A DNA stretch of 64,000 nt from Tuctoria greenei. Lineage: Eukaryota > Streptophyta > Magnoliopsida > Poales > Poaceae. Of this stretch, positions 34,669-46,042 are shown piece after piece. Location of the stretch: assembly GCA_036927565.1 (NCBI GenBank), contig JAYESD010000002.1, positions 78,615,735 through 78,679,734 of the forward strand. Reading direction: 5' to 3'. Made by a program: the position numbers and the translations under genes. The notes beneath the pieces are model-generated. The model saw only the letters and a list, made by a program, of their open reading frames with translations, was not told the DNA's origin and did not search any database. Position 1 is the stretch's first letter. The number at the start of each line of letters is the position of its first letter.

Positions 34669-35376
34669 TGTTTATTATTTAATTATTTTTTTATTGATTC
34701 ACTGCTTAATTATATATATATATATATATAAACGGGCTTTGGCCCGACCCGGCCTGACACGGCCCATTTAGACACCATCATGACCCATTTAGTCAGAAGT
34801 TAAAGTATGCGTCTAAACAGGAACGAAGGCGAACGACAACGATGTAAACGACAAGAACTACAGCGTGTGGATGGCGAACCCCAACGGATCCAGTTCCCCA
34901 ACTCTCTTGTTCTTTCCTACTTCTCTCTCATTCTTTCCTTTGTCTTTTAAATGATTCAAAAATGAAAGATTGACATAACCAGTAAAATTGCGTTACCCGT
35001 TTGGAACCGGCCCGTCTCACATGCGTTACGCCTGTGAGACGTGTCGGTTTGGAATTGTCACCTTTTTGGACAGCCTGGGTGTTACCGAGGGGTGTGACTT
35101 GTGACGAGACACGGGTCTGAATCCGGATGAGATTTCGATGGCATAACCATGTTGTTCTCTGGTGCACCGTTTTTGAGCGTGCAGTTGGAGAATAGCGGGG
35201 TTATGCTGCCGAAATTTCGTCCGGATCTAAACCGCGCGTCTTGTCATAAGCACGCATCGTCAGTCACTCTTGGGTGGGTTTAGGACCTATACTTTCCAAC
35301 AGATGTAGGGACGTGACATTAAACAATATATGAAATAACAACAATTTATTTTTGTATTTATAATATAGAGTCAAAC
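34669..35376. other. Unassigned stretch before the CACTA fragment, with (TA)n
   Basis: AT-rich start with a TA microsatellite at about 34709-34731, then a GC-rich block with GGGCTTTGGCCCG. Probably the 5' flank or non-coding leader of the CACTA transposase fragment that follows. I see no terminus or gene. Confidence 0.4.
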
Positions 35377-35923
35377 ATGGGTGAAGACCGCAGTTGGATG
35401 TATACTGGTTGGAAGAGCAGATCTGGTGGTCACTCGGATGAGTGGTTCGTTAAGACAGGTCAACTTTTGGATCGAGCATTTTTGTTGTCAACAGATGATA
35501 AGGTGTGGTGCCCATGTACGAAATGTCGGAACACCAAGTTTTTGAAGAGAATGGAACATTCGATACACTTGTGTGAAAACGGTTACACGCCACATTATGA
35601 GGTGTGGACCTTCCACGACGAGACTAAATGTTGAATCGTAGAGGAAGTGGATGAGGTTGATCATAGCATGGGGGTTGATAGGTTACTAGAAGCTATGGAA
35701 GCGGAGGACCCTCCTACAATGGAGTCACGCAAGGTCTTCGAGCTTCTCAATGCATTAGAACAGTCGTTGTATGAACACACGAATGTGACCATCCTTGCTT
35801 TCATGACAAGATTTATGGCAATTACGTCTGAGTACTTCTTCTCCAACAACTGCTACAACAATCTCATTAAATTGATTACTGATGTCCTTCCACAACCTCA
35901 CAAAGTGTCTAAAGATATGTATC
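35377..35923 (+). pseudogene. CACTA (En/Spm) TNP2 amino-terminal fragment
   Basis: The ATG at 35377 starts a transposase-associated domain (PF13963 type): RSWMYTGW, a region with CPCTKCRNTKF providing Cys ligands, then HLCENGYTPHYEVWTFH. A TGA at 35632-35634 interrupts, and the same frame continues to the TNP2 region VTILAFMTRFMAITSEYFFSN and LPQPHKVSKDMY. There it is cut by LTR G. Only about 180 codons of a transposase usually well above 600 residues remain. Confidence 0.8.
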
Positions 35924-36731
35924 TGTCGGTACCCTGCGTTCCGGGTACCCTATGATACCACAAGAAACGCTAAGGAGTTCCACACATCCGAGTTGAAGAC
36001 CTCTGAAGGGTTCACATGTTTCATAGCACTAGACCCACCTCCCTCATTTGGGTAGCTCCGACACCGCCACGTGTAACACAAGACCGGACCTAACTTCCTT
36101 TATAGGGAAGCTCCGGTCTTGCCATGTGTTCAGTGACCCCGGACATAACCCCCATTAGAGGGAATCTCCGGTACTGCCATGCATATAGTGGCTCTGGACC
36201 TGCCTCCCCACGATGGGAAGCTCCGTACCTAAGACAGCAATGAGGAGACATGCAGATCTCCAACGGCACGGAGATTCAAGGGGCAGTTAAAGCTACAGTT
36301 ACAAGACATGATTATGTGTCATTAATATCATATTAACGACACACGATCAGAGGACCCTTAGCACCGGTAACGCTGCCATTAAGGCGCGTTATCACACTAT
36401 TAATTATGCTTAATATTCACAGATCGTGTATTAGGCAATTAACTATCCCTGGGGCCACATGTCGGGCAAGGCTGATGTAACAGTCAGTCATTAGACTATA
36501 AAAGGATTGCGCCACACGGTAGAGACAACTAAGCTCATACGCACACAGGCCACCGCATACTCATCAACAAAACTCCCATGGAGTAGGGTATTACGCTCAG
36601 GCAGCCCGAACCACGTAAAAATCCTCGTGTCTCCATCTCGTTCTTAATCTCCGCCCGCCCAAACCGGATACGAACCTCCACGTATTACATTTTAGTAGTA
36701 CTAGGGGAAGTGTCGATCACGCACTTCGACA
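35924..36731 (+). repeat. G: 5' LTR of a Tat-type element (808 bp)
   Basis: TGTCGGTACC to CTTCGACA, then a primer site (36732 onward) like that of E. It has a TATA box at 36497-36503, one intact G-box (36068-36073) and AGCTCCGG-type sites. It belongs to the same family group as E but is clearly a different copy. It inserted into the TNP2 fragment; its own interior is displaced by F and is not seen in the window. Confidence 0.85.
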
Positions 36732-36757
36732 TTTGGCACGCCAGGTAGGGGCACCTA
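36732..36757 (+). other. Primer binding site of G, cut by LTR F
   Basis: TTTGGCACGCCAGGTAGGGG and a few more bases, then ACCTA and the TG of LTR F. ACCTA (36753-36757) should be the left target duplication of F. Confidence 0.75.
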
Positions 36758-38945
36758 TGTGACGCCTGGTTCCAAAAAAGAACCAAGCTAACGCATATGT
36801 GTGCCCAGGATGTTCAACACACATACATGAGGGCATTCACAAAAGAGTATACAGAAAATTACCACAAGACAAGATTGATTAACCAAGTTTTATTACACAA
36901 ACCATATTATCCTCGAATACAACCTCTAATGAATATTAATGACAAGTTCAACTAATGCAGCGGAAATACTCTAATTAAGCAAACTAAACAGCTAGGCATC
37001 ATAAGAAATAGGGTATAGCGCAACTCCAATCAACACCACAGGCAAGCTGACGGTAGACACGACCTAGAACTCCGCGTTATCACCATTAAACTCTCAATCC
37101 TGACCAGCAACTGTTGGGGGGGGGGGGGGATTGCAAGAGTGAGTACATGTCGTACTCAGCAAGTGTGGAAAGTATGACATGTGGCTGATTCAAATGACGA
37201 CAATAATGATGGTTGAGTGCCGAAAAGTACATTAAAACATTTAAAAAGCAATATACATCATGTATGTGAAGTAATACCATCATAAACCATAAATAATAAC
37301 ATAGTACCAATCCATGTTCCATATCCATCATCCATATACCAATATCCATATCCAATATCAGAATTTAATTCATAACCATCCATAACCATAATACCAACCA
37401 TAACCATCCCAAATACCATCCCAATACCGAGTTCCGTCTAATCATGGAAGTTGTCCAGGTGCTCATAACTGGGAGCACGGCTATCATGATAGTTTTAGAC
37501 ACACTCTGCAGAGTTTGTACCTCTTTACCCACGTGTTCGTGATTTCATCACCTTTCGATGACCAGAATCTCTATTATGCCGTCTCACACTTCCTTCGGTG
37601 TGTGGCCAAGAGATCACAAAATAGCGTTTACAAAGGGATTACTAGACGATTTAGACCCCACTGAGGTTTCACCGGTGGCCATGTCTCCTACATAGCACAT
37701 CTTCAACCAAGGGACCCCTCTTGAGCCATTCAGTTACCAGGGTAGTCCCACCAATCAGCAACAAACCCAATCGGACTACACCTTCCCCAAGCATCCATAA
37801 TGGTCCAAATAGCATTGGCAAAGCCCTAATTAATCAGCTGCGCCGCACCCATACTTGGCCTTGTGGTGGCATTGTAGTCCTGGCTTATTCTCGCATGAAC
37901 CGATCCTTAGATCTAAAGCAAGCAAACCACCATACGTCCAACCCATCCACATACCAGGCTTGCTTAGATCACCCATTACCATATCATATTTAACCAGTTC
38001 ATGTTAACCATAATCTCATCCATGCATAATTAAATTGAGTGGTATAGTTGTTTCCCATCCCAATTGATTAAGCAAAGCTAAAGGTAAAAAGCCCTTCCCA
38101 ACTCTCTACCATATATTCCAGGTGACAAGGGTGGTCAAACAAAGCTAGTTAACTTCCTACCATTGGATTCCCATCAAAATTGACACAAGCATGTAGTTTT
38201 GCAAACAAAACATTTATTTTAAAACAGGATCAATATGCTTCAAGGACACTTGCCTTGCTCTTGCTCTTGATTAGGATCAAAGCCTTCAAACTCTTGGTGC
38301 TGGAGATCCTCCGCGGCACTCTCTAGCGCAAATCCGTCTAATCCACACAATAAACATACAATACAAGAAACATAATCAAAGAGTGCACAAATATTACTCA
38401 ATATGACATGACATGCATGATTAATGCAAATGCAAGGTGGAACTTGTTACTAGATTGCTTTAATGGTCAATAACTAGTTCTAATAGCTTTTAACAAGTTT
38501 ATACAGGTTTGGATGTGATTAGATCTCATTTTAGAATTAATTCAACACAATTTATCCAGGGAAATCAGACTAGTCTGCTAGGGACCGGACAAGTCTGCAC
38601 TTTACGAGGTCAGCAGATTAGGGTTTTCTAGATCGACGTGAATTTGGAGATTAGGGGTTGAGTTCTCGTGAGGAAAATAGAATAGAAGGTATACCAGGTG
38701 TTTAGAACTCCAATGAATCAAGAAATTTGGAGGCAACACTTGAATCTTGGTGATCTAGGGTTGGTGATGAACTTGGAGATGAATTGGTGATGAAGAACGA
38801 AACTTGATGGAGATCTTGATCCTCTTTCATTTCCTCCTCTTCTTCTTCTTGCTTTGGATCTTCTCCTCCCTCCTTGATGGTGGCTCTCCACGGACTAGGG
38901 TTTGGGTGGGGTGGAAAAGTGGCAAATAGATGTCAAGCCAAGGGG
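36758..38945 (-). repeat. F: Tekay LTR, cut by a CACTA terminus
   Basis: Starts TGTGACGCCTGG like the C LTRs and follows them closely, with a 14-base G run (37116-37129), the hairpin near 37145-37185 and a CGGAC pair near 38566-38600. It ends at CCAAGGGG just before the TATA region, about 645 bp short, where CACTACCAGG begins. The remaining U3 lies beyond the inserted element, outside the window. Confidence 0.85.
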
Positions 38946-39003
38946 CACTACCAGGATTCCGATTTATTGCGACGAAAAAAATCGTTGCAATAGGTTAAAA
39001 TTC
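38946..39003. repeat. CACTA terminus with a foldback
   Basis: CACTACCAGGATTCCG followed by TTGCGACGA, six A residues and TCGTTGCAA, a near-perfect inverted repeat of nine bases. TTGCGACGA is also the core of the subterminal repeats next to it. Confidence 0.7.
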
Positions 39004-39115
39004 GTCGCGATAGGTTGTTGTCGCAACGAAATAGAGTGTCGCGATAGTTTTTGCGACTCATGGCGATAACAGCCGTGGCAATAGGTTATTGCGATGACTT
39101 GACAACCGTGGCAAA

Positions 39116-39720
39116 TTGTATGGTATTGTGACGACTCCACGTTCGTTGCAAATAGTATGGTATTGCAACGGTTTAACATATTGCGACGATTTAACGTATT
39201 GTAACGAAAATAACGGTGTTGCAATGATGCCACATTCGTGGCAAAAAGTATGGTATTGCAATGACTCCACGTTTGTGGCAAATAGTATGGTATTGCAACG
39301 GTTTAATGTATTGCGACGATTTAACATATTGCAACGAAAATAACGGCATTGCAACGATGCCAATTCGTGGCAAAAAGTATGCTATTGCAACGACTCCACG
39401 TTCGTGGCAAATAGTATGGTATTGCAACGGTTTAACGTATTGCAACGACTTAACGTATTGCAACGAAAATAACGATGTTGCAACGATGCCGCATTCGTGG
39501 CAAAAAGTATGGTATTGCAACGACTCAACCTTCGTGGCAAATAGTATGGTATTGCAACGGTTTAACATATTGCGAAGATTTAACGTATTGCAACGAAAAT
39601 AACGGTGTTGCAACGATGCCACATTCGTGGCAAAAAGTATGGTATTGCAACGACTCCACGTTCATGGCAAATAGTATGGTATTGCAACGGTTTAACGTAT
39701 TGTGACGATTTAACATATTG
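39116..39720. repeat. 130-bp subterminal tandem repeats of K
   Basis: Unit starts at 39211, 39341, 39470 and 39600, giving periods of 130, 129 and 130 bp, plus a partial unit before. Each unit is built from shorter blocks: TTGCAACGA, then a CGTGGCAAAxAGTATGGTA phrase repeated. Subterminal repeats bind the TNPA protein in known CACTA elements. Open frames on both strands here are by-products of the repeat. Confidence 0.85.
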
Positions 39721-40560
39721 AAATGAATAGTACATTATTTGCGACGATTTCACATCTGTGGCGATAAGTACGTTATCACGACAATTACATACTCGTGGCG
39801 AATAGTATGGTATCGCGACATTTTCACATTCGCGGCGAATAGTACGGTGTTGCAATGATTTCACATACGTGGCGCATAGTACGATATGGCAATGTTTTTA
39901 AATTCGTGGCGAATAGTATGGTGTTGCAACGATTTCACATCCGTGGCGAATAGTACAGTATCGCAACGATTTCACACTCGTGGCGAATAATATGGTATCG
40001 CGAAGTTTTCACATCCGCGGCGAATAGTACGGTATCGCGACGATTTCACACTCGTGGTGATTAATATCGTATCGCGATGTTTTCACATTCGTGGCGAATA
40101 CTACGGTGTTGCAACAATTTTACTTCCGTGGTGAATAGTACGGTATCGCGACGATTTCACACTCGTGGCGAATAATATGGTATCGCGATGATTTCACAGC
40201 CGTGGCCAATAATACGGTATTGCAACGATTTCACGTTCATGGCGAATAGTATTGTATTGCAACGATTTCAAAACCGTGGCAATAGTATTGTATTGTAACG
40301 ATTTATGATGTGTGGCAATAGGTTCGTAATGCAACATATTCAAATCTGTTGCAACAGGGTCGTAATGCGACGTTCTCTGGGTGGTGGCAATAGCAGTCTA
40401 GTGCAACGCTTTTTTGGTCTAGCCAAATGTTTGTAGTGCAACGTTTTATAATTTGTGGCAATAGCTAGCTTCCTATTGCAACAGTTTATTTTCATCGCAA
40501 TAATCTGTTAATGCCACGTTTTATAATTAGCGGCACTAGAATCCTAATGCACCAGGTTTG
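39721..40560. repeat. Subterminal repeats of about 37 bp of K
   Basis: Units of the form GCGACGATTTCACATTCG followed by TGGCGAATAGTACGGTATC, regular until about 40290 and then decaying. They are more CpG-rich than the 130-bp units but share the same core and the same phrase. Confidence 0.8.
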
Positions 40561-40644
40561 AAAATTAGTGGCAACAAAATCAATTTATTCGCACACGATA
40601 CGTCTATCGACTTAACAACAAACATCCAACAATTGATGCAACGC

Positions 40645-42150
40645 TCAAGGACCCTTGCGTCGTTGCGAGATGATGTTATTTACATTTTTTTCAGTTTGCA
40701 ACATTGCACCCATTAAAATAGCACCGCGACAAGTTGTAGTATTAGGAATAGTTTCTTGAACACCCGGCTTCGACTTGGTGTGAGCAGGAGCCTTTTGTGG
40801 AGTTGCTGCTAGCCGTTGTTGATTTTGCATGGTCTCCATCATTCTGCGCATGTCTGCTAGCTCCTTTTCTTGCCGTGCAGAATTGGCTGCCAACTGAACA
40901 TGTAAAGCCCGGACTTCCTAGTTTAGCTGATCATTTGCCTGGACGAAGCCATCCATCTGGGAGGTCACATGATCATTTCTTCCTTCCAACTCTTGCACCT
41001 GAGAGTTGAGGTCTTCATTTCTATTTTGCAAGGATCGAACTTGCTGGCCGAGCTGGTTAGACATCTGGATACGCAGTCTTTCAGAAACATTAGGTTTAGC
41101 CATATAACCACGCCCCCGAAACTGTGATCCTCCAGAACCGGTTGCGGATATATAAGTAAGCTGGAAGATGTTGTTTCTTTCCTCATCTGGGATTGGGACT
41201 CCCAGCTCAGCTTCCTTGACGTTGATTTGGGCACGTGCCTGGGTCTTTATACAAAAAGAAAAGTCACATGTACATTGCAAATATTTATTTAAATGGGGAC
41301 TGTTTGAAGTTTTTCTCACATGTAGAGCTTCTGCCTGCTCATTTGCCCATTGACCGTTCTTCACATGGCTTGCCTCCCACAGTTCTATGTCATCGGGTTC
41401 TTTTCCGGTCTCTGGGTCTCGCTACATCAAATACAAGTAAAATTTGATTGAATGATTGCAGTGCAAAGTAAAAGCATGATTTAGTTTTCATACCTTCTTG
41501 TAACTAAGTTGGGCGTAGGATTTCAAGCCAAGCAAGTGTATTGTCTTTTGAGTACTTCGATTTCGTGAATTGGTTCTGCTTATTGACTGCAATTTTAAGA
41601 ATTAATTTCACGAATGGGTGTTATAAAATAGATTTTGTAGGATGTGAAGTATTAGAAAGCTAGCTGACCTTGAATCGCTCGGACCCAAAATAGTCCATAA
41701 GCGCCAACCAATCGGAATCTCTTATGTCAACAGCCTTGTTTTGTATACGTTCTTATCGGTCGAATACTTCTTATAGGTGGCATGCAATGTTGATCGCCAC
41801 CCCTTGTAGCGCTCACCAGCAATCTTCAATATTTTTCTTCTGGTATCATCTGTGTCCTCCAAGTCGTCCCAAGCATTTTGTACATTGTATATCACGCTGT
41901 TATAAACGTACAAGATGGAGGTCGCTAGAAAAAATACTTATGTGGGGTGTCACAACACTAACCAGAATGTCTCTCACTATTTCGCTCTTCGAAGTATCGC
42001 CAACCTCTGCCCACTTCCTTACACTAGTGAGGGGTGCATATTTTTGTTGTAATAACCACATCATCGACAAAGTGCCGCTGATTAGGACCAACCGCAGCAC
42101 CCAACCTATCGGACCACTGAATTTGTAGCTTTCGATTCTGATCATTCGTT
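40645..42150 (-). pseudogene. TNPA-like gene of K (plant transposase, Ptta/En/Spm family)
   Basis: Minus-strand gene with introns, matching the Transposase_24 (PF03004) layout as I know it. Coding parts in order: about 42060-41990 (RKWAEVGDTSKSEIVRDIL); 41898-41670 (RRKILKIAGERYKGWRSTL, then DWLALMDYFGSERFK, with a small frameshift near 41735); 41587-41494 (QKTIHLLGLKSYAQLSYKK); 41421-41318 (RDPETGKEPDDIELW, KNGQWANEQAEALH), with GT/AG borders; then from about 41245 to 40645, which adds a coiled coil (VRSLQNRNEDLNSQVQEL) and is interrupted by TAG at 40918-40920. In En/Spm the second protein binds the subterminal repeats. The internal stop and the shift suggest it is dead. Confidence 0.7.
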
Positions 42151-42799
42151 CTATTTGCAGATGCTAGATAGCGCAATTTAGCAACCTTAAGTCCTTTAGC
42201 CACCCCTCTTCCAAACTTCTTTCATTCTGCTAGTGTCATTTAAACGGTAAACGTTTAAAGCAAATTAGCGACTGACCAGGCCTAGTATCATGTACAAATA
42301 GTGTGAAATAAGAAGAAGTTAATGTTTTACCATCTTCAGGACGAGTGCGGCAAATACGAGTGTGGGAACACCACGTCCCAACAGCATTTTGCTGCATATT
42401 GGGCGATGCATCGACTTGTTGACTTCTTTGTTGCTGTTCATACCCTACAATCAGGCATCAGGCAGTAGTCAGTGGCGCTACAGCACCCATAGTACTGCAG
42501 GGGATTTTCAGTCCAGCTGCGAAGCAGGCAAGACAGTAGCTGGTGATGCTAGAGAAAGAGAGGGTTCGCCAGGTGCTCATCCTCTGCAGTATTGCCGGTT
42601 CGGTCTGACCGACATCAGCAGGAGCTCGTCTTAAGGCGAATTGGTGGCAGTGCGAGTCATGGACGTCAGCAGTATTAGCAGGTAGAGGATGCAAGACAGA
42701 TGAGGCGGGCAGCTTGCGACGTTTAACAAAGCTAGGGTTCGGTCTGGCAGTGCAGTGACCACATTTAAGTCAGAGGATCGACGTCCAGATCACACCATG
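42151..42799. other. Unassigned stretch upstream of the TNPA-like gene
   Basis: No terminus and no convincing frame on either strand. It may hold the leader or first exons of the TNPA-like gene. The open frames at 42362-42694 have no motif I recognise. Confidence 0.35.
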
Positions 42800-42912
42800 G
42801 ATCTCACGTGACTTACGTTTTTACTGCAGGCGATGCAGTAAAGATCCAACGGTGTGATTCCGTTGGATCTTTACTGCATCGCGTACAGTAAAAACGTATA
42901 AGTCAGGTGATC
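42800..42912. repeat. 113-bp foldback: two arms of about 52 bp and a 7-8 base loop
   Basis: The left arm starts GATCTCACGTGACTTACG and ends GATCCAACGG. The right arm is its reverse complement with about four differences (GCGTAC for GCCTGC, one inserted TA, GGTG for CGTG). The pairing stops at both GATC ends, so the borders are sharp. It could be a miniature foldback transposon or a young inverted duplication able to yield small RNAs. Confidence 0.8.
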
Positions 42913-43279
42913 TGCGTCAATTGATATCACCGCGGAGCAAGTCTCGAGGCTAGGAGGACAGTGTGGCGGATCTAGGAATTAAATTTAGGTGGATTGCATA
43001 CTGTTATTTTGCTCTGCATGCTAGCATCTCGCCATAAAGTGCTAGAACACATACATGAATATAATCTTGCATTAATTACCAGACATCAGCAACGCATTTG
43101 GCAGTGTAAAAAACGGAATTGAGATCATATAAGCAGCAATGAACCCTCATGTACATGCATCTCTAAACTATATGATACTAACATTTCTTAGTGGACAGGG
43201 GTTAATGATATTGGACTACTTTTTCCAGGGTATGCCATGTCATATGGGGCATAGCATGTAGGAGTAGGTACGCCGTAAT
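42913..43279. other. Unassigned AT-rich stretch
   Basis: I see no gene, terminus or repeat in it. Confidence 0.35.
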
Positions 43280-43800
43280 GGCTAGGGGTTTGCGGGCAGC
43301 GGGGTCATCATGGCACGCGAACGATGTGAAGTGGAGATGGAGGGAGACACGTCGGGGAGGACAGTGAAGTGACCACCAGTAGGGCGTGGGCGCCAGCCGG
43401 TGCCGGAGTGACTAGCGACGACATGGGTTTGTGGGCGGCGGGGTCATCATGACACGCGAAGGATGGGACGTGGCGATGGTCGAGGGAGACACGTTTCTGA
43501 GGACACTGAAGTGAGCAGCAGCAGGGCATGGTCACCGGTGCCAGAGTGGCAGCGATGAGATAGCCCAGCGTGCGCGTGTAGGCATCACCAGCAGGGCGTG
43601 GGCGCCGGCCGGTGCCGGAGTGACCGGCGGCGACAGGGGTTTGCGGGCGGTGGGGTCATCATGACACGCGAAGGATGGGACGTGGTGATGGTAGAGGGAG
43701 ACGCGTCGGGGAGGACACTGAAGTGAGCAGCAGCAGGGTGTGGTCGCCGGTGCCGGAGTGGCCGGCGGCGAGAGAGCCCATCGTGCGTGTGTAGGCATCA
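43280..43800. repeat. GC-rich tandem repeat, three unequal units
   Basis: GGGGTCATCATG recurs at 43301, 43440 and 43652, followed each time by (A/G)CACGCGAA and GAGGGAGAC(A/G)CG. The units share GGGCGTGGGCGCC and GTGCCGGAGTG. Unit lengths of 139 and 212 bp show an internal gain or loss. The open frames on the minus strand are products of the repeat. Confidence 0.7.
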
Positions 43801-45549
43801 ATAAATCACGCCATCACATATACTGATTAACTGTTAACTGGTACTAGGAAACTACAATCACAATGCTAAAATATATAGTAGAGCCCGATACATATTTATA
43901 TTCGTAGTACTAGCATGGGATGACAAATCTCAAGGTTCCTAAGCATCAGGTGCTGCAATATTCTCTGCATACGATGCAAAGGAATTAACGTGTTATAAAT
44001 ATGTGTATTTTGATAGTAAACACATTTATAGTTATACCAGGTGCTTGTTGCCCATCACGATTACTTGTAGACGACATGATGGTTTGGTGTCTTGTTCCTA
44101 AAGTAAAGAGTATATATAGTAAGTAACAGTGATAACGTCAGATTACATGAGGATGTGTATTTTAGATCGGGCGGTGTGGTTGCTATGAACAGAAAATGTT
44201 TGTTTTGAACGGAGGAATTATAAATGAAGGAGTAGGAAAAAAACCGTACAATCCGAGAAAGAAAAATAAGAAAAACGTGTATAAACCGTGGGAATTGAAA
44301 ATCTTAGGAATACAAGTTTGGAACACAGGAATGAGAGTACAACATTGGGAGTGGTTGATAAGATAACTCTGGCGTCATTTACTTCTAAATCAAGAAATTA
44401 CATAGTACATGCGGTTTTTAATAGTTATCTTTCCTGACATGGAAATGTACTAGAAATACACTACCATAAACTGTCGGAGCGACATTTATTTCCGGGTAGA
44501 GGTGTAGTGTATTTTATATATGGAAACAAGTAGAATGCAATCAGATGCTAGGGTAAAATAAAAAGATGAATCGACTGTAGGATGCAGATCTAACGATTGA
44601 GGATAGTTGATTGCACGATTGCACCATTAATAAGATTTTATACTAGACATTCATGAAACATAAGAGCATATAAGGAGTTGGGATGACAACTAGGAATGAA
44701 CTGGCTGCAGCTGTTGGGACGACAACTAAAGCGATAAGGAGGGAGTAGCTCTATAAAAAGACGGCATGGATCGTGTAGAACTTACGTAGCACAAAACTAG
44801 AGTCCGGGATGTCGCTGGGTGGGGTCAGCGACGAAGAGGTTCGGTAGAGCCCGTCAAACTTGGTCGCTCGACGTTGTACCCATAGTCACCACCACCACTC
44901 ACACGGGAATTTCTTAGGAATATAAGTTTGGAACACAGCACTAAGAGGAGAACATGTGTGCCAGGAATGGAAGCCACTACGGAATTAGAGGGAGAGGCAC
45001 ATTTATATTCGTCGTGGCTAGCTACAAATGGGCGAGACTGGAATTTTGGGCCCACGGAGTAAAGTTTCAATTGTGAAAATCTCAATTGTGCACGCCAAGA
45101 AGAACGAAAAGTTTTTCGAGGGCGTGCAGAATTTGGCGTCGTGCCCCTCTGCACGCATGCAATCATGATTAAATTCATGTAATGTAGCGACGATTCCTGC
45201 ACATGATTTTACTCTTCACCGGTACGTCTACCTAGAGCTAGAGGGGTAGACCTCTTCGGACTGCCGCCTCGCTGTGGGACCGATACCTGCCTTTCATCTT
45301 TGTTTTCATGGAGATGTAAAAGCAGTCATGTGGTAGTGGGACATTCCAAAAAAAATACGAACAAAAATATGAATCGCCAAATGTATCATTGTGCTAATGC
45401 AAACGACATGCAAATAAAGAACACCCAAGTCCACGAAAGGAGGATGGCAAATCCATGGTCTAGTAAAAGGTAAACAATCAGCATTTTATATATAACATTC
45501 GTCGCAATGAAATGATAACATATACAGAGTATATACTACTACTACTACA
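43801..45549. other. Unassigned stretch
   Basis: No gene that I can support. A direct repeat of about 30 bp (TTAGGAATA(C/T)AAGTTTGGAACACAG) occurs near 44304 and 44915. A TATA-like CTATAAAAAG lies at about 44750 with nothing obvious behind it. Confidence 0.35.
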
Positions 45550-45635
45550 AAAAACATTTTCCCCTGTGATGTCTAATCTTCACTATTATGTCTTAAAAAT
45601 GCTAAAATGACTATCTTTGTGGGACGGAGGGAGTA
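45550..45635. mobile_element. Stowaway-like MITE, one end
   Basis: On the minus strand it starts TA, then CTCCCTCCGTCCCACAAAG, the Stowaway terminal consensus with its TA target. The following AT-rich 60 bp fit a MITE interior. The other end is not visible, so it is truncated or diverged. Confidence 0.6.
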
Positions 45636-46042
45636 GACCGCCAGTGCGTCGTCGAGGCTGTGTGCGTCGCCGTAGAGGCACGTGTCGGGGTGTGGACGAC
45701 AGATCGGATGTCCATCGATCACAAAGTGATGCGAGACGAGCTTAAAGTCATTGTTTGTCTCCTTTATCTTTGCAATTACAAATCGAGACGAGCTTCAAAC
45801 CCTAAGATCTTTTGTTTTTGTCCAATTTGCTCGGTTCACTTGTGACAGATTAACACATCAGTAAACTTAGAGCACATTCACTTGATTGAAATCCAAAAAT
45901 TCTAACACACCAGTATTCATTGACACGACTGAACACATATATATTACAAAACACAAGAAATATGTACAAGAATAGAATTGAAGCTAAACATGTACAAGAA
46001 CTCCTAAAACTACAAAAGAAATGTGTACAAGAACTCCTAAAA

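Noticed and set aside
39058..39864. Open frames on both strands (up to 143 codons) rich in Tyr, Cys and Leu
   Set aside because: They are products of the 130-bp CACTA subterminal repeat; both strands are open and the peptides repeat with the DNA period.
38940..40640. The regular repeats as a CRISPR array
   Set aside because: Units are contiguous without unique spacers, the setting is a plant genome, and the CACTA terminus explains them.
44730..44770. GGAGGGAGTA followed by CTATAAAAAG as a second Stowaway end or a promoter
   Set aside because: The terminal match is too short, no partner end is visible and no coding sequence follows.
44825..45202. Minus-strand frame of 125 codons
   Set aside because: No recognisable motif, no repeat or domain, and composition like its non-coding neighbours.
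45290..45340. GTGGTAGTG as a possible right end of CACTA element K
   Set aside because: Only eight bases match the left end, no subterminal repeats precede it, the next bases GGA do not match the target GGG, and LTR F does not resume there.
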